The notes under the pieces are model-generated. The model was given only the letters and a program-made list of their open reading frames with translations, ran no database searches and was not told the origin of the DNA. Both the position numbers and the translations under genes were made by a program. A DNA stretch of 64,000 nucleotides from Longimicrobium sp. (GTDB taxonomy: Bacteria; Gemmatimonadota; Gemmatimonadetes; Longimicrobiales; Longimicrobiaceae): positions 1 to 64,000 of the forward strand of contig NZ_DASVSF010000107.1 of assembly GCF_036388275.1 (NCBI RefSeq), written 5' to 3'. Numbering within the stretch: the first letter of the stretch is position 1; each line of letters starts with the position of its first letter. Positions 39,782 to 48,954 of the stretch are shown here, one piece after another.

Positions 39782-40887
39782 AGATCCTGGTCCTGAACTG
39801 GCAGGACCTCGCCAACCCGCAGTCCGGCGGGGCAGAGATTCACCTGCACGAAATCTTCGGGCGGCTGGCGCGGCGCGGGCACACGGTGCACGCGCTGGTC
39901 AGCGGCTGGCCGGGCGCCCCCGCCCGCGCCCGGGCGGACGGGATGGAAATCCACCGCACGGGCGGCCGCAACACCTTCTCCCTCGCCGCGCCGGCATACT
40001 ACCGCAAGCACCTGGCGTCCGAACCCTGGGACGTGGTGGTCGAGGACCTGAACAAGGTCCCGCTCTTCACCCCGTACTGGGTGCGCCGCCCGCTCGTCCT
40101 CCTGGTCCACCACCTGTTCGGCGCGACGGCGTTCCGCGAGGCCTCTGTGCCGTTCGCGGCGGCCACCTGGCTGCTGGAGCGCCCCATCCCGCGCGTCTAC
40201 CACGGGCTGGGCACGCAGGCCGTCTCCGAAAGCACCGCCGACGACCTCGTTTCCCGCGGCCTGCGTCGAAGCGACATCACCGTCATCCACAACGGCGTGG
40301 ACCTCGCCTTTTTCTCGCCCGACCCGTCGCTGCCCCGCCTGGCGGAGCCGACGTTCCTGTACGTGGGACGGCTGAAGAAGTACAAGCGCATCGACCTGGC
40401 GGTCGAGGCCGTGCACCTGTTGAAGGAGCGCGGCCACCCGGCGCGCCTGCGCATCGCTGGCCGCGGCGACGACGAGGTGAACCTGCGCGCGCTGGTGGAG
40501 CGCCTGGGTGTGAGTGACCGGGTGAGCTTCGAGGGATTCGTGAGCGAAGAGCGCAAGCGCGAGCTGCTGCGCACCAGTTGGGCGAACGTGCTGCCCTCGC
40601 CGAAGGAGGGGTGGGGGATCACCAACGTGGAGGCCGGCGCCTGCGGCACACCCGCCGTCGCGGCGGACTCGCCGGGGCTGCGCGAATCGGTGGTTCACGG
40701 CGAGACGGGCCTGCTCGTATCCTACGGCGACGCCTCCGCCCTGGCCGACGCGCTCGCCTCGCTGACGGCGGAGCGGGTCGCGCGCCTGGGCGCCGGCGCC
40801 CGCCGCTTCGCCGAGGGCCTGTCCTGGGACCGCGCAGCGGATCGTACGGAAGCTCACCTGGCGGAGGTCTCCACTCGGCCGCGCTGA
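39778..40887 (+). CDS. Glycosyltransferase family 4 protein
   Basis: A 369-residue GT-B enzyme: N-terminal acceptor domain MKILVLNWQDLANPQSGGAE..HLHEIFGRLARRGH; donor domain with TVIHNGVDLAFFSPD, TFLYVGRLKKYKRIDLAVEA and the E-x7-E motif segment PSPKEGWGITNVEAGACGTP. Overlaps nusB by GTGA. Sugar and acceptor unknown; the SGGAE N-terminus is typical of cell-surface polysaccharide mannosyl/glucosyl transferases. Confidence 0.9.
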   Translation: MKILVLNWQDLANPQSGGAEIHLHEIFGRLARRGHTVHALVSGWPGAPARARADGMEIHRTGGRNTFSLAAPAYYRKHLASEPWDVVVEDLNKVPLFTPYWVRRPLVLLVHHLFGATAFREASVPFAAATWLLERPIPRVYHGLGTQAVSESTADDLVSRGLRRSDITVIHNGVDLAFFSPDPSLPRLAEPTFLYVGRLKKYKRIDLAVEAVHLLKERGHPARLRIAGRGDDEVNLRALVERLGVSDRVSFEGFVSEERKRELLRTSWANVLPSPKEGWGITNVEAGACGTPAVAADSPGLRESVVHGETGLLVSYGDASALADALASLTAERVARLGAGARRFAEGLSWDRAADRTEAHLAEVSTRPR

Positions 40888-40898
40888 CACTGCAAGGC

Positions 40899-41010
40899 CT
40901 GTCATCCTGAGGCCAAGCCACGCCACCATCGCCCGCAAACCATACCTTGCGGGCCGAAGGATCTAGCCGCGGACACGTACCAGCCCGGGCGCGGCAGCGG
41001 TCACGGCAGC
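40899..41010 (+). repeat. Family B repeat, copy 6
   Basis: CTGTCATCCTGAGGCCAAGC, GCGGGCCGAAGGATCTAGCC, GGGCGCGGCAGCGGTCAC. It is followed by GCCGAGGCCTCGGC, as in the 35.2-kb gap. Confidence 0.8.
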
Positions 41011-41058
41011 CGAGGCCTCGGCTGCCGTGGGGCCCTCACCCCGCCGCGCTGACACGCG

Positions 41059-41515
41059 TGCGACCCTCTCCCACAAACAGCGTGGGAGAGGGGGTACACT
41101 TCGGGGTGGGGTGCGTGAGGGCTGGGTCCGGTGTTCGGGCCTGCGCCCCCCATCCCCAACCCTTCACCCGCAAACTGCGCGGGGGAAGGGAGCTAGCAGC
41201 GTGCGCGGGGCCAGCGGACGTGCACTCGAATTCTCCTCTCCCCCATGGGGTTTATGGGGGAGAGGCCGGGAGCGGGGGCGCCCAGGGCCATGCGCCGGGT
41301 TCCCCGAAGCGCACAGTTCCCCGCCTACGTTCCGTCGAGCGCGTGAGCCCAGCCGAAGCGCGGTTCAGGTCTCCCCCTCCCCTGCGCAGCGGGGGACGGG
41401 GGCTGGGGGGAGGGGGCTCCCGCGGCATGCGAGGCAGCCAGTCAAACCCCGATCGAAGTTCTCCCCTCTCCGCACAGCAGTACCGTGCGGGGAGGGGCCG
41501 GGGGAGGGGCCCCCG
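41059..41515. repeat. Hairpin repeat array
   Basis: Five GC-rich hairpins in a row: 41059-41106 (CTCTCCCAC/GTGGGAGAG), 41146-41195 (CTTCACCCGC/GCGGGGGAAG), 41228-41275, 41369-41425 (CCCCTCCCCTGCGCAG type) and 41458-41515 (CCCCTCTCCGCAC type). Most have their G-rich right half on the plus strand. Confidence 0.7.
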
Positions 41516-41536
41516 GCGGACGCGTCTCGGGGTTTC

Positions 41537-41683
41537 GTGTCGCTGCCGCGCCCAAGCCGGGTAGTGTCCTCCGGCAAGATCCTTCGGCGCGCCGGGTACA
41601 GCGTACGGGCGGGTGCAGTGCGCCTGCGCCTCTGGATGACAGCTGGCCGTTCTCCCCCCCTCCCAGGCGCCTCTGGATGACAG
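41537..41683 (-). repeat. Family B repeat, copy 7, with a truncated extra end
   Basis: Full copy 41537-41642 in reverse orientation ending GCCTCTGGATGACAG. A second partial end GCGCCTCTGGATGACAGATG follows at 41668-41683. Same terminal duplication as copy 5. Confidence 0.75.
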
Positions 41684-41691
41684 ATGCAGTT

Positions 41692-41832
41692 CTCCCCTCT
41701 CCCGGCGCAGTTTGCCGGGGGAGGGGCGGGGGAGGGGCCAGCCGCGGCATGCGAGGCACCTAGTCGAACCCCGACCGAAGTTCTCCCCTCTCCCGCGCCG
41801 TTTGCGGGGGAGGGGCCGGGGGAGGGGGGAAC
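41692..41832 (+). repeat. Two G-rich hairpins before hprK
   Basis: 41692-41740 and 41778-41832, both CCCCTCTCCC..GCAGTTTGC or CGTTTGC followed by GGGGGAGGGG-type runs. The 1-kb gap 40888-41918 is therefore almost entirely repeats. Confidence 0.7.
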
Positions 41833-41918
41833 CCGTCGCACCAATGTTGCGTGCGCATCCACCCCCGAACCGTTATTCTACCGGGCCGGCCCGGAGCCAC
41901 CCAACCAGAAGGCGCGAA

Positions 41919-42869
41919 TTGACGGTTGACGACCTGCTGCGCTCCAAGCGCGAATCGCTCGCGCTGGAGCTTCTGACCGACGAACGCGGGCTGTCGCGCA
42001 CCATCCAAACCCCCGACATCAGCTCGCCGGGACTGGTGCTCACCGGCTACACCGAGCGCTTTCCCGCCGAGCGCATGCAGGTGCTGGGCGAAACGGAGGT
42101 CGCCTTCCTGGAGTCGCTGGACGAAGACCGCCGCCGCGCCGCGCTCGAGGTGTTCCTGGACTTCGACATCCCGGTCGTCTTCGTCACCAAGGGGCAGACC
42201 CCGCCGGCGCCGCTGCTGGAGCTGGCCAACCACACCGGCACCCCCGTCATCCGCTCGGCGCTCAAGACCGCCGACTTCTACACCCGCATCAAGCCCTTCC
42301 TGGAAGAGCGGTTCGCGCCCCGGACCACCCTCCATGGATCATTGGCCGACGTGTACGGGGTAGGACTGCTGTTCGTGGGCAAGAGCGGCATCGGCAAGAG
42401 CGAGACGGTGCTGGACCTGGTGGAGCGTGGGCACCGGCTGGTGGCCGACGACCTGGTGATGATCACGCGGCGGGGCCACGAGGTGCTGATCGGCAAGGGG
42501 CACGACCTGCAGCGGCACCACATGGAAATCCGCGGCGTGGGGATTATCGACATCCGCACCATGTTCGGCGTCCGCGCCATCCGGCAGCAGAAGCGCATCG
42601 AGGTGGTCGTGCAACTGGAGATCTGGGACGAGAACGCGGTGTACGACCGCACGGGGCTGGATACGAAGACCATGGACATCCTGGGGATTCCCGTGCCGAT
42701 GGTGACCGTGCCGCTGGTGCCGGGAAAGAACATCACCGTGGTGTGCGAGGTGGTGGCCATGAACCACCTGCTGAAATACTCGGGCGTCGACACCGCCCGC
42801 CTGTTCAACCAGCGGCTGCAGGCCCGCATGGCGGGGGTGTCGGACTACCTGGAGGAAGATTATGAATGA
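41919..42869 (+). CDS. hprK: HPr kinase/phosphorylase
   Basis: Phosphorylates and dephosphorylates HPr on a serine to link sugar flux to regulation. The 316-residue protein has an N-terminal MurF-like domain (about 1-130, with HHS-like NHTGTPVIRSA), Walker A VGKSGIGKSETVLDLVERG near 150-168, DDLVMI and the HprK signature HMEIRGVGIIDIRTMFG. The start is TTG at 41919 (MTVDDLLRSK) with AGAAGG six bases upstream. First gene of the PTS cluster; overlaps EIIA by eight bases. Confidence 0.95.
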   Translation: MTVDDLLRSKRESLALELLTDERGLSRTIQTPDISSPGLVLTGYTERFPAERMQVLGETEVAFLESLDEDRRRAALEVFLDFDIPVVFVTKGQTPPAPLLELANHTGTPVIRSALKTADFYTRIKPFLEERFAPRTTLHGSLADVYGVGLLFVGKSGIGKSETVLDLVERGHRLVADDLVMITRRGHEVLIGKGHDLQRHHMEIRGVGIIDIRTMFGVRAIRQQKRIEVVVQLEIWDENAVYDRTGLDTKTMDILGIPVPMVTVPLVPGKNITVVCEVVAMNHLLKYSGVDTARLFNQRLQARMAGVSDYLEEDYE

Positions 42870-43278
42870 GCCGGTGCGGGGGCTGGTGGTGAGCCACGCG
42901 TCGCTTGCCGAGGGGCTGGTGCAGTCCGTGCGGCAGATCGCCGGGGCCGACGCGGATGCCCTGGTGGCCCTGAGCAACGAGGGCTGCGGGCCCGACGCCC
43001 TGCAGCGCAACGTGCGGCAGGCGCTGGGCGAGGGGCCGGGGATCGTCTTCACCGACCTGCCCAGCGGCTCGTGCGCCTTTGCCGCGCGCAAGCTTTCGCT
43101 GGAGCGCGCGGACACGGCGGTGGTGTGCGGGGTGAACCTGCCCATGCTCCTGGATTTCGTCTTTCACCGCGAGCTGCCCCTCCCCGAGCTGGTGGACCGG
43201 CTGGTGAGCAAGGGCAAGTCGTCGATCACCGGCCAGTGCCGGGAAGGGGCGCATGCCGATCGTGCTGTTTCGGGTTGA
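42862..43278 (+). CDS. PTS mannose-family EIIA component
   Basis: Phosphocarrier taking phosphate from HPr. The 138-residue protein has the mannose-family EIIA fold, with the phospho-His in GLVVSHASLAEGLVQSV (His12) and GIVFTDLPSGSCAFAARKL plus VVCGVNLPMLLDF. A separate gene, not the EIIAB fusion of E. coli ManX. Overlaps EIIB by 26 nt. Confidence 0.92.
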   Translation: MNEPVRGLVVSHASLAEGLVQSVRQIAGADADALVALSNEGCGPDALQRNVRQALGEGPGIVFTDLPSGSCAFAARKLSLERADTAVVCGVNLPMLLDFVFHRELPLPELVDRLVSKGKSSITGQCREGAHADRAVSG

Positions 43279-43735
43279 CGAGCGCCTGATCCACGGGCAG
43301 GTGGTGGTGGGATGGGGCGGGCCCCTTCACGCCGACCGCATCGTGGTGGCCGACGACGAGATCGCCGCCAGCCCCTGGGAGCAGGAGCTGTACTGCCTGG
43401 GCGTGCCGCCCGAGATCGAGGCGGTGTTCGTCACGGTGGACGAGGCCCGGCGCCGCGTCCCCGAGTGGAAGGGGGGGCGCCGCGTGATCGTCCTGGTGCG
43501 CGACGTCGCCACGGCGCGCCGCGTGGCCGAGGGCGGCGCGCTGGCGGGCGAGGAGGTGAACCTGGGCGGCATCCACCACGCCGAGGGGCGCACGCGTGTG
43601 CTTCCCTATCTGCACCTGGGCCCGGGCGACGGCGACGCCCTGCGCGAGATCGCGGCGTCCGGCGCCGAGGTGTCGGCGCGCGACCTTCCGGCCTCGCGAA
43701 AGGTGATGCTCGACGAGCTGCTGGCGGGAGGCTGA
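43253..43735 (+). CDS. PTS mannose-family EIIB component
   Basis: A 160-residue EIIB with the phospho-His loop LFRVDERLIHGQVVVGWG (His about 14), ADRIVVADDEIA, VNLGGIHHAEGRTRVLPYL and the C-terminal ASRKVMLDELL. It passes phosphate from EIIA to the sugar at EIIC/EIID. Sugar specificity cannot be read from the sequence. Confidence 0.93.
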   Translation: MPIVLFRVDERLIHGQVVVGWGGPLHADRIVVADDEIAASPWEQELYCLGVPPEIEAVFVTVDEARRRVPEWKGGRRVIVLVRDVATARRVAEGGALAGEEVNLGGIHHAEGRTRVLPYLHLGPGDGDALREIAASGAEVSARDLPASRKVMLDELLAGG

Positions 43736-43742
43736 ACGGCCC

Positions 43743-44414
43743 ATGATCCCCGACGTTCCCATCCTGCTGCTGCTGGGGCTGCTGGGCGGCGTGCTGGCGC
43801 TGGACGGAACCTCGTTCGGCCAGTTCATGCTGTCGCGCCCGCTGATCGCGGCGGGGCTGGCGGGGATCGTCACTGGCAGCCCGCACGCGGGGATCGTCAT
43901 CGGCGTGCTGCTGGAGGCGCTGCAGCTGGCCGTCCTTCCCGTGGGCGCCGCGCGCTACCCCGAGGCCGCCCCGGCGGCCGTGGCCGCGGCGGGGGCGTAT
44001 GCGGGGGCGGCGGTGGACGTGCCGGTGGCGCTGATGGCGGCGGTGGTCTTTTCCATGGCCTGGGGGCGCGTCGGCGGAACGACGGTGGAGTGGCTGCGGC
44101 GCACCAACGTGGGTATCGCCGTGCCGGGAGACGGGCAGCTGGTATCGCCCGGGGAATTGGAGCGCATGCACCTGAAGGCGCTGGGGCTGGACTTCGTCCG
44201 CGGCGCGGTGGTGACGATCACGGGGCTGCTGGTGCTGGGGACGCTGCTGGAAACGCTGGGGTGGATTCCCTTCCAGGAGCACTGGACGCGGCCCGCGCTG
44301 GCGCTCTCCGCCGCGGGGGCGCTGGCGTCGTCGCTGCGATTGTTCGGACGGCGCCGGCTGCCGCTGTTCTTCGCGGGCGCCGCGGCCGGGCTGGCGGTGC
44401 TGTGGCTGAAGTGA
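43743..44414 (+). CDS. PTS mannose-family EIIC permease
   Basis: A 223-residue membrane protein with about six hydrophobic helices. ALDGTSFGQFMLSRPLIAAGLAGIVTG and GVLLEALQLAVLPVGAARYPEAAPA match the mannose/fructose/sorbose EIIC pattern. Slightly shorter than E. coli ManY. The next gene begins inside its stop codon (GTGA). Confidence 0.9.
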   Translation: MIPDVPILLLLGLLGGVLALDGTSFGQFMLSRPLIAAGLAGIVTGSPHAGIVIGVLLEALQLAVLPVGAARYPEAAPAAVAAAGAYAGAAVDVPVALMAAVVFSMAWGRVGGTTVEWLRRTNVGIAVPGDGQLVSPGELERMHLKALGLDFVRGAVVTITGLLVLGTLLETLGWIPFQEHWTRPALALSAAGALASSLRLFGRRRLPLFFAGAAAGLAVLWLK

Positions 44415-45151
44415 GCCCGCTGCCGCGCGGCGTGCGCCGGGCGATGCTGCTGCGCAGCTTCGCGGTGCAGGGGTCGTGGAACTACCGCACCCTCATCGGC
44501 ACGGGGATGGCGTTCGTGCTGGCGCCCGCGCTGCGCCACGTGCACGCGGGCGACGCCGAGCGGCTGCGGGCCGCCGTGGCGCGCCACGCCGAATTGTTCA
44601 ACGCGCACCCGTACCTGGCCACCGTCGCGGCGGGAGCCATCGCGCGGCTGGAGGCCGAGGGCGCATCCCCCGTGCTGGTGGAGCGCTTCAAGAACGCGCT
44701 GCGCGGCTCGCTAGGCTCCATGGGCGACCGGCTGGTGTGGCTGACGTGGCGCCCCGCCTGCGCGCTGCTGATGGTGGCGCTGCTGCTGGGCGGCGCACCC
44801 TGGGGGGTGGCGGTGGCGGCCTTCCTGGTTTCGTACAACGCGCTTCACCTGTGGATGCGCGTGTGGGGGCTGAACGCGGGGCTGCGCGACGGGCTGCAGG
44901 TGGCCCGGGCGCTTCGCGAGGCGCCGTTCGAGCGGCTGGGCGACTGGGCGGGGTCGGCGGGGGCCTTTCTTTCGGGACTGGCCGCGGTGCTGGCCGTGGG
45001 ATGGGGGGAGACGCAGGGCATTCCGTACACCGCCCTGGGCGCCGTGGCGCTGGCGGCGGGGGTGCTGCTGGGCCCGCGCGTGCGGATCGTGGCGGGGATC
45101 GGGCTGGCTGCGCTGCTGATCGCCGGCGTGGTGCTGGCGAGCAACTCATGA
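44411..45151 (+). CDS. PTS mannose-family EIID permease
   Basis: A 246-residue EIID partner of EIIC: RAMLLRSFAVQGSWNYRTLIGTGMAFVLAPAL (family F-N/QGSWNYER-type opening), LFNAHPYLATVAAGAIARLE, FKNALRGSLGSMGDRLVW and SYNALHLWMRVWGLNAG. C-terminal helices follow. The conserved blocks show a functional transporter rather than a regulatory-only PTS. Confidence 0.9.
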   Translation: MSPLPRGVRRAMLLRSFAVQGSWNYRTLIGTGMAFVLAPALRHVHAGDAERLRAAVARHAELFNAHPYLATVAAGAIARLEAEGASPVLVERFKNALRGSLGSMGDRLVWLTWRPACALLMVALLLGGAPWGVAVAAFLVSYNALHLWMRVWGLNAGLRDGLQVARALREAPFERLGDWAGSAGAFLSGLAAVLAVGWGETQGIPYTALGAVALAAGVLLGPRVRIVAGIGLAALLIAGVVLASNS

Positions 45152-45162
45152 CCTGACAGGGG

Positions 45163-45432
45163 ATGGAACACCAGACCGAAGTCACCATCGTCAACAAGTA
45201 CGGCCTGCACGCGCGGCCGGCGGCGGAGTTCGTGAAGCTGGCCAACCGCTACCGCTCCGACGTGTGGATCGGCAAGGACGACGTGGAGGTGAGCGGCAAG
45301 AGCATCATGGGGGTGATGATGCTGGCCGCCGAGTGCGGCTCGTCCGTGCGCATCCGCGCGGCCGGCGACGACGCCAAGGAGGCGGTGGACGCGCTGGCCG
45401 CGCTGGTCAACGGCCGCTTTGGCGAGGAGTGA
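45163..45432 (+). CDS. ptsH: Phosphocarrier protein HPr
   Basis: An 89-residue HPr: His in NKYGLHARPAAEFVKLA (EI/EIIA site) and regulatory Ser in VSGKSIMGVMMLAAE (HprK site, Ser46 equivalent). Both sites are present, which matches hprK at the head of the same cluster. Ends five bases before the EI start. Confidence 0.96.
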   Translation: MEHQTEVTIVNKYGLHARPAAEFVKLANRYRSDVWIGKDDVEVSGKSIMGVMMLAAECGSSVRIRAAGDDAKEAVDALAALVNGRFGEE

Positions 45433-45436
45433 CGGC

Positions 45437-47224
45437 GTGAGCGTCGTGCGCGACGGCATCCCGGCCTCGCCGGGCATCGTCATCGCCCCCGTACGGGTGC
45501 TGCGGTGGGAGGTGCCGCGCGTGCCCCATGGCGCCGTGATCTCCGAAGACCGGGTGGAGTACGAGATCCAGCGCTTCCGCGACGCGTGCGACTACGCCCG
45601 CGAGCGCATCCGCGTGCTGCAGGAGCGCACGGCGCGCACGGTGGGCGAGGTGGAGGCGCGCATCTTCGAGCCGCAGGTGCTGATGCTCGAGGACGCCGAC
45701 CTGATCGACGGCACCATCGGCACCATCCGCGAAAACCACCTGACGGCCGAGCGCGCCTTCGAGTGGCGGGTGCTGGAGTGGGAGTCGGCGCTGTCGCACA
45801 GCTCGCATCCCATGGTGCTGGACCGCCTGGCCGACCTGGCCGACGTGCAGACCCGCGTGCTGCGCCGGCTGATGAACATGCCCGACCCGGACCTGGCCGC
45901 GCGGGTGGACGACGGCGAAAAGTACATCCTGGTCGCGCGCGAGCTCACGCCCTCCGTCACCGTGCAGCTGGACCCGAAGACGGTCGTGGGCATCGCCACC
46001 GACCTGGGAACGCGCACCTCGCACAGCGCCATCCTGGCCCGCTCGCTGGAAATCCCCTGCGTCGTTTCCGTCGGCAACCTGTCGGACACGGTGCACGACG
46101 GCGACGAGATGATCCTGGACGGGCGCACCGGGCGCGTCGTCCTGGCGCCCACGGAGGAGGACCGCGAGGCCTATCGCCAGCGCGACTACCTGATCCGCGA
46201 GTGGGAGCAGGAGCTGGTGCTGCTGGCGCACCTTCCGGCGGTGACGCGGGACGGGTCGAGGCTGGTGCTGCGCGCCAACATCGACCTCCCCGGCGAGTCG
46301 GACCACGCCCGCGACCACGGGGCAGAGGGGGTGGGGCTGTACCGCACCGAGTTCCTGGTCGTGGGCCGCGGCACCGCGCCGGGCGAGGAGGAGCAGTACC
46401 GCGCCTACCGGCGGGTGGCCGAGTCGTTCCCGGGCCAGCCGGTGATCATCCGCACCTTCGACCTGGGCGGCGACAAGTTCCCCGCGTTCCTGCACATGGG
46501 GCGCGAGGAGAACCCGTTCCTGGGATGGCGCGCCATCCGCGTGTGCCTGGACGAGCCCGAGGTGTTCCGCACGCAGCTGCGGGCGCTGGTGCGGGCCATG
46601 GCGCACGGGGAGATTCGCGTGATGCTGCCGCTGGTCAACGAGATCAGCGAGGTGACGCGCACCCGCGTGCTCATCGACCAGTGCATCGGGGAGCTGCGCG
46701 CCGAGGGGCACGAGGTACCCGGCGGCTACACGCTGGGCGCCATGGTCGAGACGCCCGCCGCGGCGCTGATCGCGCCGGAGCTGGCCAAGCACGTGGACTT
46801 CTTTTCCATCGGCACCAACGACCTGGTGCAGTACACGCTGGCGGTGGACCGGGGCAACTCGCGCATCGCCAGCCGCTACAACCCCTTCCACCCCGCGGTG
46901 GTGCGGCTGCTGGACTTCATCTGCCGCTCGGGAAGGGACGCGGGGATCGAGGTGGGGGTCTGCGGCGAGGTGGCGGCCATGCCGCTGGGCGCGTTCCTGC
47001 TGATCGGCATGGGGGCCTCGTCGCTCTCCGTGGGCCCGCCCGCGCTGGCGGAAATCAAGAAGGTGATCCGCTCGGTGACGTACGAGGACGCCGCCGCCGG
47101 CGTGGCCGAGGCGCTGAAGGCGTCGTCCCCCGAAGAGGTGCTGCAGGTGCTCACGGCGCGGCTGGGGCGGGTGCTGGACCTCAACAAGTTCTCGGCGTCG
47201 CTGGGGTTGTCGCGTCCGGAATGA
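45437..47224 (+). CDS. ptsI: PTS enzyme I (PEP-protein phosphotransferase)
   Basis: Transfers phosphate from PEP to HPr. The 595-residue protein has an N-terminal HPr-binding/phospho-His half (VVRDGIPASPGIVIAPV; DLGTRTSHSAILARSLEIPCVV with the phospho-His) and a PEP-binding TIM barrel (EGVGLYRTEFL, GDKFPAFLHMGREENPFLGWRAIR, FFSIGTNDLVQYTLAVDRGN, GVCGEVAAMP). Start GTG 45437 is behind GAGGAG. Confidence 0.96.
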   Translation: MSVVRDGIPASPGIVIAPVRVLRWEVPRVPHGAVISEDRVEYEIQRFRDACDYARERIRVLQERTARTVGEVEARIFEPQVLMLEDADLIDGTIGTIRENHLTAERAFEWRVLEWESALSHSSHPMVLDRLADLADVQTRVLRRLMNMPDPDLAARVDDGEKYILVARELTPSVTVQLDPKTVVGIATDLGTRTSHSAILARSLEIPCVVSVGNLSDTVHDGDEMILDGRTGRVVLAPTEEDREAYRQRDYLIREWEQELVLLAHLPAVTRDGSRLVLRANIDLPGESDHARDHGAEGVGLYRTEFLVVGRGTAPGEEEQYRAYRRVAESFPGQPVIIRTFDLGGDKFPAFLHMGREENPFLGWRAIRVCLDEPEVFRTQLRALVRAMAHGEIRVMLPLVNEISEVTRTRVLIDQCIGELRAEGHEVPGGYTLGAMVETPAAALIAPELAKHVDFFSIGTNDLVQYTLAVDRGNSRIASRYNPFHPAVVRLLDFICRSGRDAGIEVGVCGEVAAMPLGAFLLIGMGASSLSVGPPALAEIKKVIRSVTYEDAAAGVAEALKASSPEEVLQVLTARLGRVLDLNKFSASLGLSRPE

Positions 47225-47253
47225 CGCACTAGGTTGGCCGGCGGAACGGCGGG

Positions 47254-47372
47254 TAAAAACGGTAACAACCGTCACAACGGTCGGTACGGTATCGATCCTC
47301 GCGGGGGCGCCGTTCGTGCCGGACAGTCGTTACGCAGTTACCGTGGTGACCGTCCTTACCGTAGTTACCGCA
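47254..47372. repeat. ACCGT/GTTACC inverted repeat tract before the BFN gene
   Basis: The left arm (47254-47292) repeats AACGGTAAC, ACGGTCGGTACGGTA. The right arm (47335-47372) repeats TTACCGTGGTGACCGT, CCTTACCGTAGTTACCG. The arms are complementary, making a large imperfect hairpin. The same words occur before gltX (567-621). Confidence 0.65.
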
Positions 47373-47383
47373 GTCGTGACACC

Positions 47384-47926
47384 ATGATCAAAGTCCGCGT
47401 GCAGAGCCTGGGGCTCGACCAGAGCACCCAGTCGCCGGTGGTGATCCTGCAGGAGGAAGGGGGCGAGCGCGTCCTTCCCATCTGGATCGGCCCGGCGGAG
47501 GCCAGCGCCATCGCCATGGAGCTGGCGGGGATGAAGTTTCCCCGCCCGCTCACGCACGACCTGTTTCCCTTGGTTATCCGCGGGCTTGGCGGCACGCTCA
47601 CCCGCGTGCTGATCACCAAGGTGCACGACAACACCTACTTCGCCGAGCTGGTGATCACCCGCGGCGACGAGATGTTCACGGTGGATGCACGGCCGTCGGA
47701 CTCCATCGCCATCGCGCTCCGCACGCAGGCGCAGCTGTTCACGACGGACGACCTGCTGACGGCCACCACCATCTCCATGGCGCCGGAAAGCGACGCGGGG
47801 ACGGTGGACCTGACCGGCGAGCCCGGGTCCGCCGGCGAAGGGCCGCAGCCGGGGCTGAACCCCGAGCAGCTGAAAGAGTACCTGCGCAACCTCGATCCCG
47901 AAGACCTGGGCCGGTTCAACCCGTGA
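47384..47926 (+). CDS. Bifunctional nuclease (BFN/DUF151) domain protein
   Basis: A 180-residue protein with the BFN domain at about 1-130: MIKVRVQSLGLDQSTQSPVV, LPIWIGPAEASAIAMELAGM, PRPLTHDLF and VDARPSDSIAIALRT are its hallmark blocks. The acidic/Pro-rich C-terminus ends in a helix NPEQLKEYLRNLDPEDLGRF. Plant members are reported nucleases; bacterial function is unsettled. The stop overlaps the next gene (GTGA). Confidence 0.9.
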   Translation: MIKVRVQSLGLDQSTQSPVVILQEEGGERVLPIWIGPAEASAIAMELAGMKFPRPLTHDLFPLVIRGLGGTLTRVLITKVHDNTYFAELVITRGDEMFTVDARPSDSIAIALRTQAQLFTTDDLLTATTISMAPESDAGTVDLTGEPGSAGEGPQPGLNPEQLKEYLRNLDPEDLGRFNP

Positions 47927-48936
47927 TCTCTATTTTCTTTCCAGAGCGGGCGGCGCGCCGGGTGGCACGCCGCCCGTTGCCGCACCTGCTGGCCGCGCTG
48001 CTGCTTGCGCTGTTCGCCGTTCCCGCCCTCGCGCAGGACGTCGTTTCCGGACGCGTGGTCAGGGGCGGCCAGGGCGTCGCCGGGGCGTCGGTGGAGCTTC
48101 ACCGCGTCTCGTCCGACACCTCGGGGATGGTCGGTCGCGCCCTGTCGGGCCCCGGCGGCGCGTTCCAGTTCACCCTGCCGGCGCGCACCGACACGGCCAC
48201 CTTCACCGTCTTCTTCGCCGCGGCGATGGTGGACGGCGTGCGCTACCTGGGCCCGGCGCTCCACCCCGACCAGCCCGGCGCGGGGTACGAGGTGCAGGTG
48301 TACGACACCACCTCCGCCCAGGGCGCGGTGGACTCGCTGCGCGTCACCCGGCGCGACGTGATCGCCGTCGTGGGCGTGAAGGGTGGATGGGAGATCGCCG
48401 AGGCGGTGCGGGTGGAGAACCCCGGCACCCGCACGGTCGTCGGCCGCGGCGGCACGCCGGTGTTCGGCGTCTCCATTCCGCCCGGCGCCAGCGAGTTCCA
48501 GACGGAGCAGCCGCTGGCCGGCGCCTCCGCCTCCACTGGCGGCGACGTGATGCTGGTGGGCGACCGGGTGGTGGCCGCGGTGCCGCTGGTGCCGGGCTCG
48601 CGCGACTTCCTCTTCCGCTACCGGGTGCTGGGGAGCCGCAAGCCCCTGGCGCTCCCCATCTCGCAGGCCACGGACACCCTGGCGCTGTACCTGCGCCAGC
48701 CCGCGCCCAACGTGAGCGTCGAGGGGCTGAACGACGGCATTCCGTTCGAGGCCGAGGGCGACAAGTACCTGCGGTTCACCGGCGTGCGGCTCCGTCCCGG
48801 GGCACGGGTGGCGCTGCGTGCGCGCCAGCCGGCTGGCGGGGTGGACCCGCGTTGGGTGGCGGGCGCCGCGACCGTGCTGGTGCTGGGCGCGGGGGCGTTC
48901 TTCGCCCTGCGGCGGCGCCCCGCGGCGCAGGGCTGA
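47923..48936 (+). CDS. Membrane-anchored exported protein with carboxypeptidase-regulatory-like domain
   Basis: A 337-residue protein with a signal peptide (LPHLLAALLLALFAVPALAQ). An N-terminal beta-sandwich (about 40-130: VVSGRVVRGGQGVAGASVEL, GPGGAFQFTLP) resembles carboxypeptidase regulatory-like domains. A middle beta-rich region follows, and a C-terminal helix (WVAGAATVLVLGAGAFFALRRR) anchors it in the membrane. No catalytic motif. GTG start 47923 overlaps the BFN gene stop. Confidence 0.75.
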   Translation: MISIFFPERAARRVARRPLPHLLAALLLALFAVPALAQDVVSGRVVRGGQGVAGASVELHRVSSDTSGMVGRALSGPGGAFQFTLPARTDTATFTVFFAAAMVDGVRYLGPALHPDQPGAGYEVQVYDTTSAQGAVDSLRVTRRDVIAVVGVKGGWEIAEAVRVENPGTRTVVGRGGTPVFGVSIPPGASEFQTEQPLAGASASTGGDVMLVGDRVVAAVPLVPGSRDFLFRYRVLGSRKPLALPISQATDTLALYLRQPAPNVSVEGLNDGIPFEAEGDKYLRFTGVRLRPGARVALRARQPAGGVDPRWVAGAATVLVLGAGAFFALRRRPAAQG

Positions 48937-48954
48937 CGGGGGCGGGAGGGGGAC

